Assembly: GCA_963831385.1 (NCBI GenBank)
Contig: CAWHPW010000010.1
Coordinates: 134,457-198,456, forward strand
Length of the DNA: 64,000 nucleotides
Direction of reading: 5' to 3'
From: JACVRX01 sp963831385
Lineage (GTDB): Bacteria > Actinomycetota > Actinomycetes > Jiangellales > Jiangellaceae
This document shows, piece after piece, positions 18,212-27,689 of the stretch (position 1 is the stretch's first letter; each line of letters opens with the position of its first letter). A program made the position numbers and the translations under genes. Below the pieces are notes generated by a model. That model was not told the DNA's origin. It saw only the letters and a program-made list of their open reading frames with translations, and ran no database searches.

Positions 18212-18694
18212 GTGCGCCGTTGCGTCTGCCCGGGGTCGTTCGATCCCGTGACCAATGGCCACGTCGACGTCATCGAGAGGGCCGCGGGTCTATTCGACGA
18301 GGTGGTCGTCGCCGTCCTGGTCAATCCGTCCAAACAGAGCATGTTCAGCGTGGAGGATCGCATCACCATGCTGACCGAAGTGACCCAGCGTCTGCCGAAC
18401 GTGACGGTGGAGGGCTTCCAAGGCCTGTTGGTGGATTTCTGTCGGCAGCGGGACATCCCAGCGGTGGTGAAGGGACTTCGGGCGGTCACGGACTTCGACT
18501 ACGAACTGCAGATGGCGCAGATGAATCACCGTCTCTCTGCCCTGGAGACGCTGTTCGTCGCCGCGAACCCGGATTACTCGTATCTCTCGTCCAGCCTGGT
18601 CAGGGAGGTCGCGGTCCACGGCGGAGACGTGTCCGGATTGGTTCCGGACACCGTGCTCGCCCGCCTCGGAGCGCGCCTGGAGGGGGACAGCTGA
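18212..18694 (+). CDS. coaD: Phosphopantetheine adenylyltransferase
   Basis: This 160-residue nucleotidyltransferase makes dephospho-CoA from 4'-phosphopantetheine and ATP. The TxGH signature is in CPGSFDPVTNGHVDVI (residues 6-21), and YSYLSSSLVREVA is the C-terminal ATP-binding motif. Length and order are standard. GGGAGG precedes the GTG start. It lies between rsmD and the SepIVA-like gene. Confidence 0.96.
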   Translation: MRRCVCPGSFDPVTNGHVDVIERAAGLFDEVVVAVLVNPSKQSMFSVEDRITMLTEVTQRLPNVTVEGFQGLLVDFCRQRDIPAVVKGLRAVTDFDYELQMAQMNHRLSALETLFVAANPDYSYLSSSLVREVAVHGGDVSGLVPDTVLARLGARLEGDS

Positions 18695-18706
18695 GGGGAG
18701 CCGTGC

Positions 18707-19216
18707 ATGGACGTCCACGACAAGCTCGACGAGATCGTGAAGTACGTCGAGTCCGCCCGCGCGATGCCGATGTCGTCTTCGTCGGTCGTCAACCGCACCG
18801 AACTGCTCGGTCAGTTGCGCGTCCTGCGGGACATGCTGCCAGCCACCTTGCAAGAAGCAGACCGGCTGCTCGACGAACGCGAGCAACTGCTCGCCCAGGC
18901 GCGGTCGGATGCCGACGCACTCGTCGTCACCGGGCAGGAGCAGCGGGCCCTTCTCGTGGCCGAGCACGAGGTGCTGACGGAGGCGCAGACGCGCGCCGAG
19001 GAGACGTTGACAGCGGCCGCGGCAACCGCTGACGAGCTCCGCCGAGAGGTCGACGACTACGTGGATGCGAAGCTCGCGCACCTCGAGTTGGCCGCCGAGA
19101 AGATCTTGGAAACCGTCCGGCGCGGCCGTGATCGGTTGAGCCGGACGAGTGCTTACGCTGACCTCGCCGACATCGAGGCGGCTGGGCGCGATATTGGGTC
19201 CGGGCGCGGGGTCTAG
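18707..19216 (+). CDS. DivIVA/SepIVA-like coiled-coil division protein
   Basis: This 169-residue protein begins DVHDKLDEIVKYVESARAMP and is mostly heptad-rich helix with many Glu, Ala and Arg residues, predicting a long coiled coil. In mycobacteria the gene directly upstream of DUF177-rnc encodes SepIVA, a DivIVA-family septation factor, and this gene occupies that position. The protein is shorter than mycobacterial SepIVA. It also resembles F-type ATPase b-subunit-like coiled coils, but the context favours a division or polar-growth role. Function is inferred from position and shape. Confidence 0.7.
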   Translation: MDVHDKLDEIVKYVESARAMPMSSSSVVNRTELLGQLRVLRDMLPATLQEADRLLDEREQLLAQARSDADALVVTGQEQRALLVAEHEVLTEAQTRAEETLTAAAATADELRREVDDYVDAKLAHLELAAEKILETVRRGRDRLSRTSAYADLADIEAAGRDIGSGRGV

Positions 19217-19272
19217 TACCCTTGGCACTCGACCTCACGCCGAGGCCCCGGGTCCGTACACCCGCTGCGAGA

Positions 19273-19887
19273 GTGGTTCCGCTGAATACCCTCGATCCAC
19301 GAGCGCCGCTCGTGCTCGACCTGCACGCGCTGGGGCGCCGACCCGGAACGATGCGGCGGATCCGCCGCACCGTGCCGGCGCCTGCGGATCTGGGTCTCGG
19401 TGGCGTGGTCGGCGTGCCCGCAGGGGTGGATCTCGAGCTGGATGTGCGGCTGGAGTCGGTCATGGAGGGCGTGCTCGTCTCTGGAACCGCAGCGGCTCGA
19501 ACCGAGGGAGAGTGCGTACGGTGCCTGGATCCAGTCGTCGGTGACGTGGCGGTTGAATTCCAGGAGCTGTATGGCTATCCCGATCGGGTCCTCGACGATG
19601 ACCGAGCTGACGGAGAGCTCGTGCTCGACGGCGACCTGATCGATCTCGACCAGGCGGTCCGGGATGCGGTCGTGCTCGCCCTGCCTCGAGCACCGCTGTG
19701 CCGAGACGACTGCCCGGGGTTGTGCGTGCAGTGCGGTGCTCGGCTCGCCGACGACCCGGGGCATGCGCACAGCACCACCGACCCTCGGTGGGCAGCCCTC
19801 GCGGGCCTGCTCGCCGGCTCCGTTGATAGCAGTGACCAAGAGAACGAGACCGGCTCGCAACGGGCCGTCGCGACCGAGGAGAACTAG
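19273..19887 (+). CDS. DUF177 (YceD-family) protein
   Basis: A 204-residue DUF177 protein, the family almost always found upstream of rpmF. It contains NTLDPRAPLVLDLHALGRRPG at the start, a central EGECVRCLDPV and LCRDDCPGLCVQCGARL near the C-terminus, the CxxC motifs that may bind zinc. In bacteria and plants the family is linked to 23S rRNA accumulation or ribosome assembly. GTG 19273 is preferred; an earlier in-frame TTG at 19222 lacks a ribosome site and adds residues not typical of the family. Confidence 0.85.
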   Translation: MVPLNTLDPRAPLVLDLHALGRRPGTMRRIRRTVPAPADLGLGGVVGVPAGVDLELDVRLESVMEGVLVSGTAAARTEGECVRCLDPVVGDVAVEFQELYGYPDRVLDDDRADGELVLDGDLIDLDQAVRDAVVLALPRAPLCRDDCPGLCVQCGARLADDPGHAHSTTDPRWAALAGLLAGSVDSSDQENETGSQRAVATEEN

Positions 19888-19889
19888 CC

Positions 19890-20093
19890 GTGGCCGTCCC
19901 AAAGCGGAGAATGTCCCGCAGCAACACCCGTAGCCGGCGTTCGCAGTGGAAGGCGAAGCTGCCCCAGATCCAGAAGCGGGTCGAGAAGGGCCGCACCACG
20001 TGGGTCGTGTCTCACCGCGCCCACGTCGTCGAGGACTCGCAGGGGGCACCCCTGTTCCGCGAGTACAACGGTCGTCAGGTCGGCGACGCCTGA
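19890..20093 (+). CDS. rpmF: 50S ribosomal protein L32
   Basis: A 67-residue L32, starting AVPKRRMSRSNTRSRRSQW, complete. It has no cysteines, so it is the zinc-independent form, unlike the Cys-containing L28 in this window. It follows DUF177 immediately and precedes rnc, the usual bacterial order. Confidence 0.96.
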   Translation: MAVPKRRMSRSNTRSRRSQWKAKLPQIQKRVEKGRTTWVVSHRAHVVEDSQGAPLFREYNGRQVGDA

Positions 20094-20116
20094 CCGCGGT
20101 GCGGACTGCCCGGACC

Positions 20117-20827
20117 ATGTCGGCCGGCTCCTCGACGCCACCCCCGGTGGCTCAGCTGAAGGCCCGGCTCGGGTTGCCCGTGGACTCCCAACTCCTCGAA
20201 CGAGCACTCACCCATCGGTCCTACGCATACGAGCACGGCGGACTGCCGACGAACGAGCGGTTGGAGTTCCTCGGCGATTCAGTGCTCGGCTTGGTCGTCA
20301 CTGATGCTCTGTTCCACCGGCACCCGGACCTATCCGAAGGGCAGCTGGCCAAGCTGCGCGCGGCGGTGGTCAACATGCGCGCTCTTGCCGACGTCGGACG
20401 GACGCTCGATCTCGGCCGCTACGTGCGCCTCGGCCGGGGCGAGGAGGCAACGGGAGGCCGCGACAAGTCCTCGATCCTGGCCGACACCGTCGAGGCGCTG
20501 ATCGGTGCGGTGTACCTCGACGGCGGGCTCGAGGCCGCTTCGACGTTTGTGCACAACCTCGTCGACGATCTCATCGTGGCTTCGGCGACACTCGGCGCCG
20601 GGTTGGACTGGAAGACTTCATTGCAGGAGCTCACGTCTCAGGCGATGCTCGGCGTGCCCGAGTACCACGTCAGTGAGACCGGCCCCGATCACGCCAAGCT
20701 GTTCACCGCCGCCGCGGTGGTGGCGGGCCGGGTTCAGGGTGTCGGGCAGGGGCGGAGCAAGAAGGAGGCCGAGGCTCAGGCGGCCCAGGCCGCGTGGAGC
20801 GCTCTGCGGAGCGACAAGACCGGCTGA
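20117..20827 (+). CDS. rnc: Ribonuclease III
   Basis: A 236-residue RNase III that cuts double-stranded RNA, including rRNA precursors. The signature NERLEFLGDSVLGLVVTD holds the catalytic Glu/Asp, and DKSSILADTVEALIGAVYLD holds the second acidic pair. A C-terminal double-stranded RNA-binding domain is seen from about residue 165 (DWKTSLQELTSQAM, ending with the GRSKKEAEAQAA helix). ATG 20117 is taken; GTG 20099 is possible. mutM starts 13 bases downstream. Confidence 0.95.
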   Translation: MSAGSSTPPPVAQLKARLGLPVDSQLLERALTHRSYAYEHGGLPTNERLEFLGDSVLGLVVTDALFHRHPDLSEGQLAKLRAAVVNMRALADVGRTLDLGRYVRLGRGEEATGGRDKSSILADTVEALIGAVYLDGGLEAASTFVHNLVDDLIVASATLGAGLDWKTSLQELTSQAMLGVPEYHVSETGPDHAKLFTAAAVVAGRVQGVGQGRSKKEAEAQAAQAAWSALRSDKTG

Positions 20828-20840
20828 GGCAGCGTCACAC

Positions 20841-21734
20841 ATGCCCGAGCTGCCCGAGGTCGAGGTCGTCCGTCGTGGGCTGGAGAGTTTCGTGGTCGGC
20901 CGAACCGTCGACACGGTGGAGGTCCGGCATCCGCGTGCTGTCCGCCGTCATACGCCAGGTTCTGCCGACTTCATCGCTGCCCTGGCCGGCGCCCGGTTCG
21001 AGACGGCCAACCGCCGCGGCAAGTACCTGTGGCTCCCGTTCGCCTCTGCGGACAACACTGCCAGAAACACCGACGACGACACCACGTACGCGCTGCTCGC
21101 GCATCTGGGCATGAGCGGCCAGCTCCTCGTCGTTCCTGGCTCGGCTCCGGACGAGCTGCATCTGCGGGTCCGCATGTCCTTCGCTGATGGTGGCACGGAG
21201 TTGCGTTTCGTGGACCAGCGGACGTTCGGCGGACTTGCTGTGACGCGGACGACCAGCGGGCGCGTTCCCGTCGAGATCGAGCACATCGCGCTCGATCCCT
21301 TGGACGACCGGTTCGACGACGACGATTTCCGGCTTGCTCTGCGCCGACGTCGCACCGGAATCAAGCGCGCGCTGCTTGACCAGACGTTGATCTCGGGCGT
21401 CGGGAACATCTATGCCGACGAAGCACTCTGGCACGCCCGGCTGCACGGCGCCCGGCCGACCGAGACGATGAGCCGGGCGGAGATCGGGCGGCTGCTGACT
21501 GGTGTGCGATCCGTCATGATCGCCGCGCTGGACGAGGGCGGGACGTCGTTCGACTCTCTCTATGTCGATGTCAACGGCGCCAGCGGGTTCTTCGACCGAT
21601 CCCTGCAGGTCTATGGCCGAGCCGGTCAGCCGTGCCGGCGATGCGGCACGCCGATCCGCAAGGACCCGTTCATGAACAGGTCGTCGCATTCCTGCCCACG
21701 GTGTCAGCCTCGGCCTAGACGGGCACGGTGGTGA
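20841..21734 (+). CDS. mutM: Formamidopyrimidine-DNA glycosylase
   Basis: A 297-residue Fpg/MutM that removes 8-oxoguanine and FaPy lesions. It begins PELPEVE (catalytic Pro1 and Glu2 after Met removal) and has RRGKYLW (Lys), the helix-two-turn-helix ISGVGNIYADEALW and a C-terminal zinc finger CRRCGTPI...CPRC. The start ATG 20841 is fixed by the catalytic N-terminus. The stop overlaps the acylphosphatase start. Confidence 0.96.
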   Translation: MPELPEVEVVRRGLESFVVGRTVDTVEVRHPRAVRRHTPGSADFIAALAGARFETANRRGKYLWLPFASADNTARNTDDDTTYALLAHLGMSGQLLVVPGSAPDELHLRVRMSFADGGTELRFVDQRTFGGLAVTRTTSGRVPVEIEHIALDPLDDRFDDDDFRLALRRRRTGIKRALLDQTLISGVGNIYADEALWHARLHGARPTETMSRAEIGRLLTGVRSVMIAALDEGGTSFDSLYVDVNGASGFFDRSLQVYGRAGQPCRRCGTPIRKDPFMNRSSHSCPRCQPRPRRARW

Positions 21735-22009
21735 GCGGCGATCCGGTGCGGATGACTGTCCGGCTGCGTGGACGGGTGCAGGGTGTCGGGTTGAGATGGT
21801 TCGTGCGGCGAACAGCCCGTGGTCTGGGCCTGTCAGGGCACGCGGTCAATCTCGCCGATGGCACCGTCGAGGTCGTCGCCGAAGGCTCCCGTGAGATGTG
21901 TGAACGGTTGGTGGACATCCTGCGAGGGCAAGGACCGCCCGGACGGGTCGAGCAGGTGGTCGTCGAGTGGTCAGCGGCCACCGGAGTCCTCGGCTTCAGC
22001 ACGGACTGA
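21731..22009 (+). CDS. acyP: Acylphosphatase
   Basis: This 92-residue protein has the acylphosphatase signature GRVQGVGLRWFVRR (catalytic Arg in the loop; F is usual at the position before R) and the catalytic-Asn region GHAVNLADGTVEVVAEG. It hydrolyses carboxyl-phosphate bonds such as acetyl phosphate. Two adjacent GTG codons are possible; the second (21731) overlaps the mutM stop as GTGA. The gene lies between mutM and smc, as in many actinobacteria. Confidence 0.9.
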   Translation: MSGDPVRMTVRLRGRVQGVGLRWFVRRTARGLGLSGHAVNLADGTVEVVAEGSREMCERLVDILRGQGPPGRVEQVVVEWSAATGVLGFSTD

Positions 22010-22122
22010 AGCTATTGACCCGTTCGCGCGACGGTGACACCCTGGTGAGAGCGGCTCGACGCCCCGGTCGACGGTGAGGCGATCTGCCCAGACTCTCTGG
22101 TTCCCCGTGGAGGAAATCTGTC

Positions 22123-22323
22123 ATGGCGAAGGCGCTCCTCGGTTACGTCGGTGGCCCTGATCCCCGACTGGTCACCGAGGTAAGGCGGCTACAACGGCGC
22201 GTGATCGACCTCGAGGCCGAGGTACTGCGACTGCAAGCCGAAAACGACTCCCTGCTCGAGATGGTCGACGCGCCGTCGGTCAGCCTCGACCAGGTCGTCG
22301 CGGTGGAGCCCGCACTGGCCTGA
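22123..22323 (+). CDS. Small conserved coiled-coil protein
   Basis: A 66-residue protein starting MAKALLGYVGGPDPRLVTEV, followed by a heptad-like helix (VIDLEAEVLRLQAENDSLLE) and a short tail. Its good ribosome site (GTGGAGG) and its place directly before smc, where from memory similar small proteins occur in other actinobacteria, make it a real gene. The function is unknown. Confidence 0.75.
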   Translation: MAKALLGYVGGPDPRLVTEVRRLQRRVIDLEAEVLRLQAENDSLLEMVDAPSVSLDQVVAVEPALA

Positions 22324-22338
22324 GGGCCAACGGCGACA

Positions 22339-22363
22339 CGCACGGGCCGTCCCGGCCCGTGCG
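22339..22363. terminator. Palindrome between the coiled-coil gene and smc
   Basis: CGCACGGGCCG (22339-22349) pairs perfectly with 22353-22363 across a 3-base loop. It starts 15 bases after the stop of the coiled-coil gene and 36 bases before the smc start, so it could end the upstream transcript. There is no U tract. Confidence 0.55.
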
Positions 22364-22399
22364 CCGGCTGCTTGCGTTGTCGGCGGATAGATTCGCGGC

Positions 22400-25300
22400 G
22401 TGCACCTGAAGAGCCTGACGTTGCGGGGGTTCAAGTCCTTCGCCTCGTCGACCACGTTGCACTTCGAGCCCGGCATCACCTGTGTCGTCGGGCCGAATGG
22501 GTCGGGCAAGTCCAATGTGGTCGATGCGCTGGCCTGGGTCATGGGCGAACAGGGTGCCAAGAGCCTGCGCGGCGGTCGGATGGATGACGTCATCTTCGCC
22601 GGCACGGCAGGACGTCCGGCGCTGGGCCGGGCAGAGGTCCTGCTCACGATCGACAACACCGACGGCCTGCTCCCGATCGAATACACCGAGGTGACCCTGT
22701 CCCGGACCATGTTCTCCGGCGGCGGGTCGGAATACGCGATCAACGGGAGAGTGTGCCGCCTGCTCGACGTACAAGAGCTGCTCTCGGACTCCGGCATCGG
22801 CCGGGAGATGCATGTCGTTGTCGGCCAGGGTCAACTCGACTCGATTCTCACCGCGACGCCGGAGGAGCGCCGGGGCTTCGTCGAGGAGGCGGCGGGGGTT
22901 CTCAAGCATCGAAAACGCAAGGAGAAGGCCCTCCGCAAACTCGACGCGATGCAGGCCAATCTGACCCGGGTGCAGGATCTCACCGCGGAGTTGCGCCGCC
23001 AGCTCGGGCCGTTGGGCAAGCAGGCCGAGATCGCCCGGCGGGCCAACGTCATCCAGGCCGACCTCCGTGACGCGCGGCTTCGGTTGCTGGCCGACGAGCT
23101 GGCCGGCGCCCGCTCGGTTCTGGCTCGCGAGACGGCCGCCGAGACCGCACTACGAGCTCGGCAGGCCGAGTTCGCGCGCGCCCTGGACGAAGCAGGCAGC
23201 CGCGAACGCAGCGTGGAGGCCGAGGCGCAGCAGGCTGCGCCGATGCTCGCGCGAGCTCAGGAATGCTGGTACCGACTCGTCAGCCTGCGCGAGCGCGTCG
23301 CGGGTACAGCGTCACTCGCCCAGGAGCGGGTCCGCCACCTCACGGCATCGATCGAGGACAAGAGCGCGGGACCCGACATCGAGGCGATCCTGGCGCGAGG
23401 TCGCCACGGTGCGTGGTCAGGAAGCCGAGCTGGCGGCGCAGGCCGCTACCGCTCGGGCCGTCCTCGACGGCGCCATCGCCGACCGAGCAGATGCGGAGGC
23501 GGCCCTGGCCGGCGAGGAGCGCCGCCTGGCCGGCGTCATCCAGGCGGCCGCCGATCGTCGGGAAGGCCTGGCTCGGCTCAGCGGTCAGGTCGACGGGTTG
23601 CGACGCCGAGCCGATGCCGCGGAGGCCGAGCTGACCCGGCTCCAGTTGGCCCGCGAGCATGCCCTGCAGAGGGCTGCCGAAGCCGAGCGAGAATTCACTG
23701 CTCTGGAGACCACCATCGCCGGACTATCGGTGGGCGAACAGGGTCTCGACGCCGAGCACGAGCGTCTCCAAGGGGAGCTCGACGAAGCCGAGACGGCGCT
23801 CGCGGCGGCGCTGACGCAGCAACACTCCGCCGAACGCGAGCGGGCGACGCTCGCGGCCCGCCGGGAGGCATTGGAGCTGGGCCTGGCCCGTCGAGACGGT
23901 GTTGCCGCGCTGCTGGCGGACCCAGGGCACATCGAGGGTCTTCGGGGGTCGTTGGCAGCGCTGCTCACGATCGAACCGGGATGGGAGACCGCGGTCGCCG
24001 CTGCTCTCGGGCCGGCCGCCGACGCCGTGGCGGTCGAGTCGCTCGACGATGCGGTCGCGGCTTTGCGTCGGCTCCGCGACGACGATCTCGGCCGCGCGAG
24101 CATGGTCGTCGCGCTATCCGACGACGAGGACTCGCTGCTGCCCTCGCTGCCCAGCGGGTTCCGGTATCTCGCAGATTTGATCCTTGCCCCGGCCTGGCTT
24201 CGGCCGGCGGTCATCGGTCTGCTGCGGGGTGTCGTGGCAGTCGACGACCTGCCGACCGCCCGGGCACTCGTCGGCGAGTTGCCGACGCTGGTCGCCGTCA
24301 CGCCGCAGGGTGACGTCCTGGGCCGTGCCTTTGCCGCCGGTGGGTCGACCGGTCCGCCGAGCCGGTTGGAGATCCAGGCCGCCGTCGACGAGGCTGCGGA
24401 CCACCTGGCCCGGGCGACAACGCGCCTCACGGAGCTCGACGACGCCGTCAGGGCAGACCGTCGTCATCGAGATCACGTGGCGGCCCAAGTCGGCGGTGCG
24501 CTGGCGCGGTTGCACGAGTCCGACGCCGAACTCTCGGCGGTCGCGGAACAGTTGGGGGCACTCGGGCACGCTGCACGCTCTGCGGCCGCCGAGGCGGAGC
24601 GGCTGGCAGCCGCGACGGCTGATGCTGAAGCAGCGAGGGTCCGGGACGTGGCGGATCTGGCGGAACTGGAAGAACGGCTCGCTGCCGCCGGAGCAGCCAG
24701 CGATATCGACGCTGCCCCGTCGACCGATCAGCGGGACGCCTTTTCCAGCACCGTTGCGGCGGCGCGCCAGGCAGAGACCGACGCCAGACTCACGATGCGG
24801 ACCGTGGAAGAGCGGATGCGGGCGCTGACCGGCCGGGCCGAGGCACTCGAGCGGGCGGCCTCCGACGAGCAGGAGGCGCGCGCGGAGGCCGCTGTTCTGG
24901 CAGAACGCCGAGCCCGGGCGGCGGCCACGGCCGCTGCGGTCTCGCGTGGCGCCGTACTGACACTTGATCGGCTGGAGCAGTCGTTGGCTCTGGCGGAGTC
25001 GCAACGATCCGCCTTGGAGCACCGTCGTGCGCAGTACCAGGAAGAGCTGTCTGCGATTCGCGAACTGATTGCCCTGCGACGCGAAGAACTCGAAGAAGTC
25101 ACAGCGTCGGTCCACCGTGATGCGCTGGTCTTGGCCGAGCAGCGGATGCGAACAGAAACGTTGGAGGCGAGAGGTCTGGAGGAGTTCGGTGTCGACCCCG
25201 CCACCCTCCTCGAAGATTACGGGCCCGATCGGCCGGTACCAGTGATCGATCCCGCCAACGGGGAGTCCGCGGCGCCGTATGCGCGCGAGGAGCAGCTCAA

Positions 25301-25943
25301 GCGGGCCCGAGTGGCCGAACGGGAGCTCGCCCTGCTGGGCCGGGTCAACCCCCTGGCACTCGAGGAGTTCGCGGCGTTGGAGGAACGTCACGCCTTCCTG
25401 GTCGAACAGCTCGAGGATCTGCGGCGTACCCGACGCGACCTGCTCGACATCGTCACCGAGGTCGATGACCGCGTACAGCAGATCTTCGCCGAAGCCTATG
25501 AAGACACCGCCCGGGAGTTCGCTGACGTGTTCGGCCGGCTGTTTCCGGGCGGTGAGGGAAGGTTGGTGCTGACCGATCCCGACGACATGCTCGCGACCGG
25601 CATCGACGTCGAGGCGCGACCTCCCGGCAAGCGGATCAAGCGGCTGTCCCTGCTCTCCGGCGGGGAACGAGCTCTGGTTGCCGTCGCCTTCCTCATTGCC
25701 TTGTTCAAGGCCCGGCCAAGCCCGTTCTATGTCCTCGACGAGGTCGAGGCCGCCCTCGACGAGGTCAATCTGGGGCGCCTGCTGGAGATCTACGAGGAGC
25801 TTCGGGAGAACAGCCAGCTCATCGTCGTCACCCACCAAAAACGCACGATGGAGGTCGCCGACGCGCTCTACGGCGTGTCGATGCGAAACGACGGTGTCAC
25901 CGCGGTGATCAGTCAGCGGATCCGGGAGGCCGAACCGGCCTGA
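22400..25943 (+). pseudogene. smc: Chromosome segregation protein SMC, reading frame broken near 23396
   Basis: SMC is the ATPase of the bacterial condensin that organises replicated chromosomes. The N-terminal head (LTLRGFKSFASSTTLHFEPG; Walker A in GPNGSGKSNVVDAL) is read from GTG 22400. The frame is lost at about 23396, and the rest of the coiled coil, hinge and C-terminal head (signature LSLLSGGERALVAVAF; Walker B FYVLDEVEAALDE) continue in the +1 frame to 25943. Removing one base (or adding two) would give about 1180 residues, the normal SMC length, with all functional motifs intact. A sequencing indel is the simplest reading, but smc is dispensable in some actinobacteria, so a true frameshift is possible. 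Confidence 0.88.
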
Positions 25944-25947
25944 TGGT

Positions 25948-26751
25948 TCAGCCTTTCGTGGACCCCTCGACGATGCCCTGGATGAAATGCCGTTGCAGGA
26001 AGAGGTACACGATCACGACTGGCAGAGCGACGATCACGGCGCCGGCCGCGAGCAGGGCCACGCCGGAGGTGTACTGGCCCTGGAAGAAAGCAAGCCCGAG
26101 TGGCGCGGTACGCAGATTCTCGCTGGTCACCATCACCAGCGGGATGAGGAACTCGTTCCACGTCCACATGAACGTGAGCAGGATGAGCGTGACGATGGCT
26201 GGGCGCCCCATGGGAGCGAGCACGCGCCATAGTGTCTGCCAATGACCGGCGCCGTCGATGCGGGCAGCCTCGACTACTTCACGTGAACTGGACAGAAAAT
26301 AGGCGCGCATCCAGAACGTTCCGAAGGCCACCGACTGGGCCACCTGCGGCAAGATCAACGCGACGTAGGTGTCGGTCAGGTTCAGCGCACGAAGGTCGAA
26401 GTACAGCGGCACGACGATCGCCTCGGTCGGCACCATGATGCCGACGAGCATCGTCCAGAAGAGCAACGTCCGGCCAGGAAACCGCATGGTGCCGAAGGCG
26501 TACCCGCTCAGGATCGACAAGAAGGTGGCAATGCTCACCGTGATGGTGCTCACCAGCACGCTGGAACGCAGGTATGTCCCGAACCGTCCCTGCTCCCAGG
26601 CGGCAGTGAAGTTGCCCAACCCGCCCGAGGCGTCTCCGGACAGGTCGGGGCTGACCGCCAGGTCGATGATCATGACCAGCGGGTAGAGGGCGAACACGGC
26701 GAACACGACCAGCACCACATAGTTCAGCGTCCGTTCGCCGGCGGAGGTCAT
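25948..26751 (-). CDS. Sugar ABC transporter permease (MalG-type)
   Basis: A 267-residue binding-protein-dependent permease with about six membrane segments. The EAA loop is EVVEAARIDGAGHWQTLWRVLAP, which contacts the ATPase. It ends with HFIQGIVEGSTKG, typical of MalG-type carbohydrate permeases. ATG 26751 overlaps the stop of the partner permease (ATGA). The operon is kinase, binding protein, permease, permease. No ATPase gene is present, as usual for actinobacterial sugar systems that share one MsiK-type ATPase. Confidence 0.9.
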   Translation of the reverse strand: MTSAGERTLNYVVLVVFAVFALYPLVMIIDLAVSPDLSGDASGGLGNFTAAWEQGRFGTYLRSSVLVSTITVSIATFLSILSGYAFGTMRFPGRTLLFWTMLVGIMVPTEAIVVPLYFDLRALNLTDTYVALILPQVAQSVAFGTFWMRAYFLSSSREVVEAARIDGAGHWQTLWRVLAPMGRPAIVTLILLTFMWTWNEFLIPLVMVTSENLRTAPLGLAFFQGQYTSGVALLAAGAVIVALPVVIVYLFLQRHFIQGIVEGSTKG

Positions 26752-27689
26752 GGTTGGCCACCGATGCGGGCGATCACGAGGTTGAGCAGCAGGATGACGA
26801 CCGTGAGCGTCACGCCGATGGCCGCAGCAGAGCCGACTTCGCCGAGCTCGAACGCTCGGCGGTACACCTCGTAAGACGGAACGGTTGTCGCGTTGCCCGG
26901 ACCGCCTCCGGTGGTCACGTACACGAGGTCGAAAGTGCGCAGGGCCGCGATCACGGTGAGGGTGAGGGCGACGACGAGCTCGTTGCGCAACGCCGGCAGA
27001 GTGACGCTGGTGAACTCCCGGATAGGGCCGGCGCCGTCGACTCGGGCTGCGTCGTAGAGCTCCCGCGGAATCTTCCCGGTGCCGGCGAGAAAGAGGACGA
27101 AGCACAGGCCGATGCTCACCCATGTCCCGACCAGGCCCACCGCCGGGAGGGCGAGGTCGAAATCACCCAGCCAGCCGCGGGCAAGGTCGCCGAGACCGAT
27201 GAATCGCAGCGCGTCATTGAGTGGTCCGTCCGGTGCGTAGATCTGCCGCCAGGTGACGGCGACGACGACCATGGCGACCACCTGCGGCAGGAAGATCACG
27301 GTCCGGAAGAACGCGAGCCCACGCACGCGCGCTCGCGCGACGACGGCTGCGAGCACCAGCCCGACCGCGGTTGGGATCACTGCGAAGAAGACCACGAGGA
27401 CGGCGGCGTGGCCGAACGCAGCGCGCAGAGCCGGATCCGCCACGATGTCGGCGTAGTTCCGCAGGCCGACCCAGATGCCAAGAGTGAGGCCATCCCACTC
27501 GTAGAACGACAGCTGCACGGCCCGGAAGAGCGGGAAGAGCAGGAACGCCGCGTACACGACCAGCGCCGGAGCGATGTAGAGGTAACCCACTCGTCGGGGT
27601 TCACCAGGTGGTCCGCCGCGACGGTCGCGCTTCAACGTTCGCCGCGCGGTAGCGGTCGACGCGGCGGTCTTGACCTCAGCCGCCGACAA
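26748..27689 (-). CDS. Sugar ABC transporter permease (MalF-type)
   Basis: A 313-residue permease starting with a basic cytosolic tail, then YLYIAPALVVYAAFLLFPL as the first of about six membrane segments. The EAA loop ELYDAARVDGAGPIREFTSVTLPAL is clear, and TTGGGPGNATTVPSY is the MalF-type loop before the last segments. It pairs with the MalG-type gene that follows (4-base overlap) and overlaps the end of the binding-protein gene by 14 bases, so all are translated together. Confidence 0.9.
   Translation of the reverse strand: MSAAEVKTAASTATARRTLKRDRRGGPPGEPRRVGYLYIAPALVVYAAFLLFPLFRAVQLSFYEWDGLTLGIWVGLRNYADIVADPALRAAFGHAAVLVVFFAVIPTAVGLVLAAVVARARVRGLAFFRTVIFLPQVVAMVVVAVTWRQIYAPDGPLNDALRFIGLGDLARGWLGDFDLALPAVGLVGTWVSIGLCFVLFLAGTGKIPRELYDAARVDGAGPIREFTSVTLPALRNELVVALTLTVIAALRTFDLVYVTTGGGPGNATTVPSYEVYRRAFELGEVGSAAAIGVTLTVVILLLNLVIARIGGQP

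Noticed and set aside
23380..23420. Programmed frameshifting in smc
   Set aside because: No slippery sequence or downstream stimulator was seen, and three other genes in the window show similar breaks, which favours indel errors.
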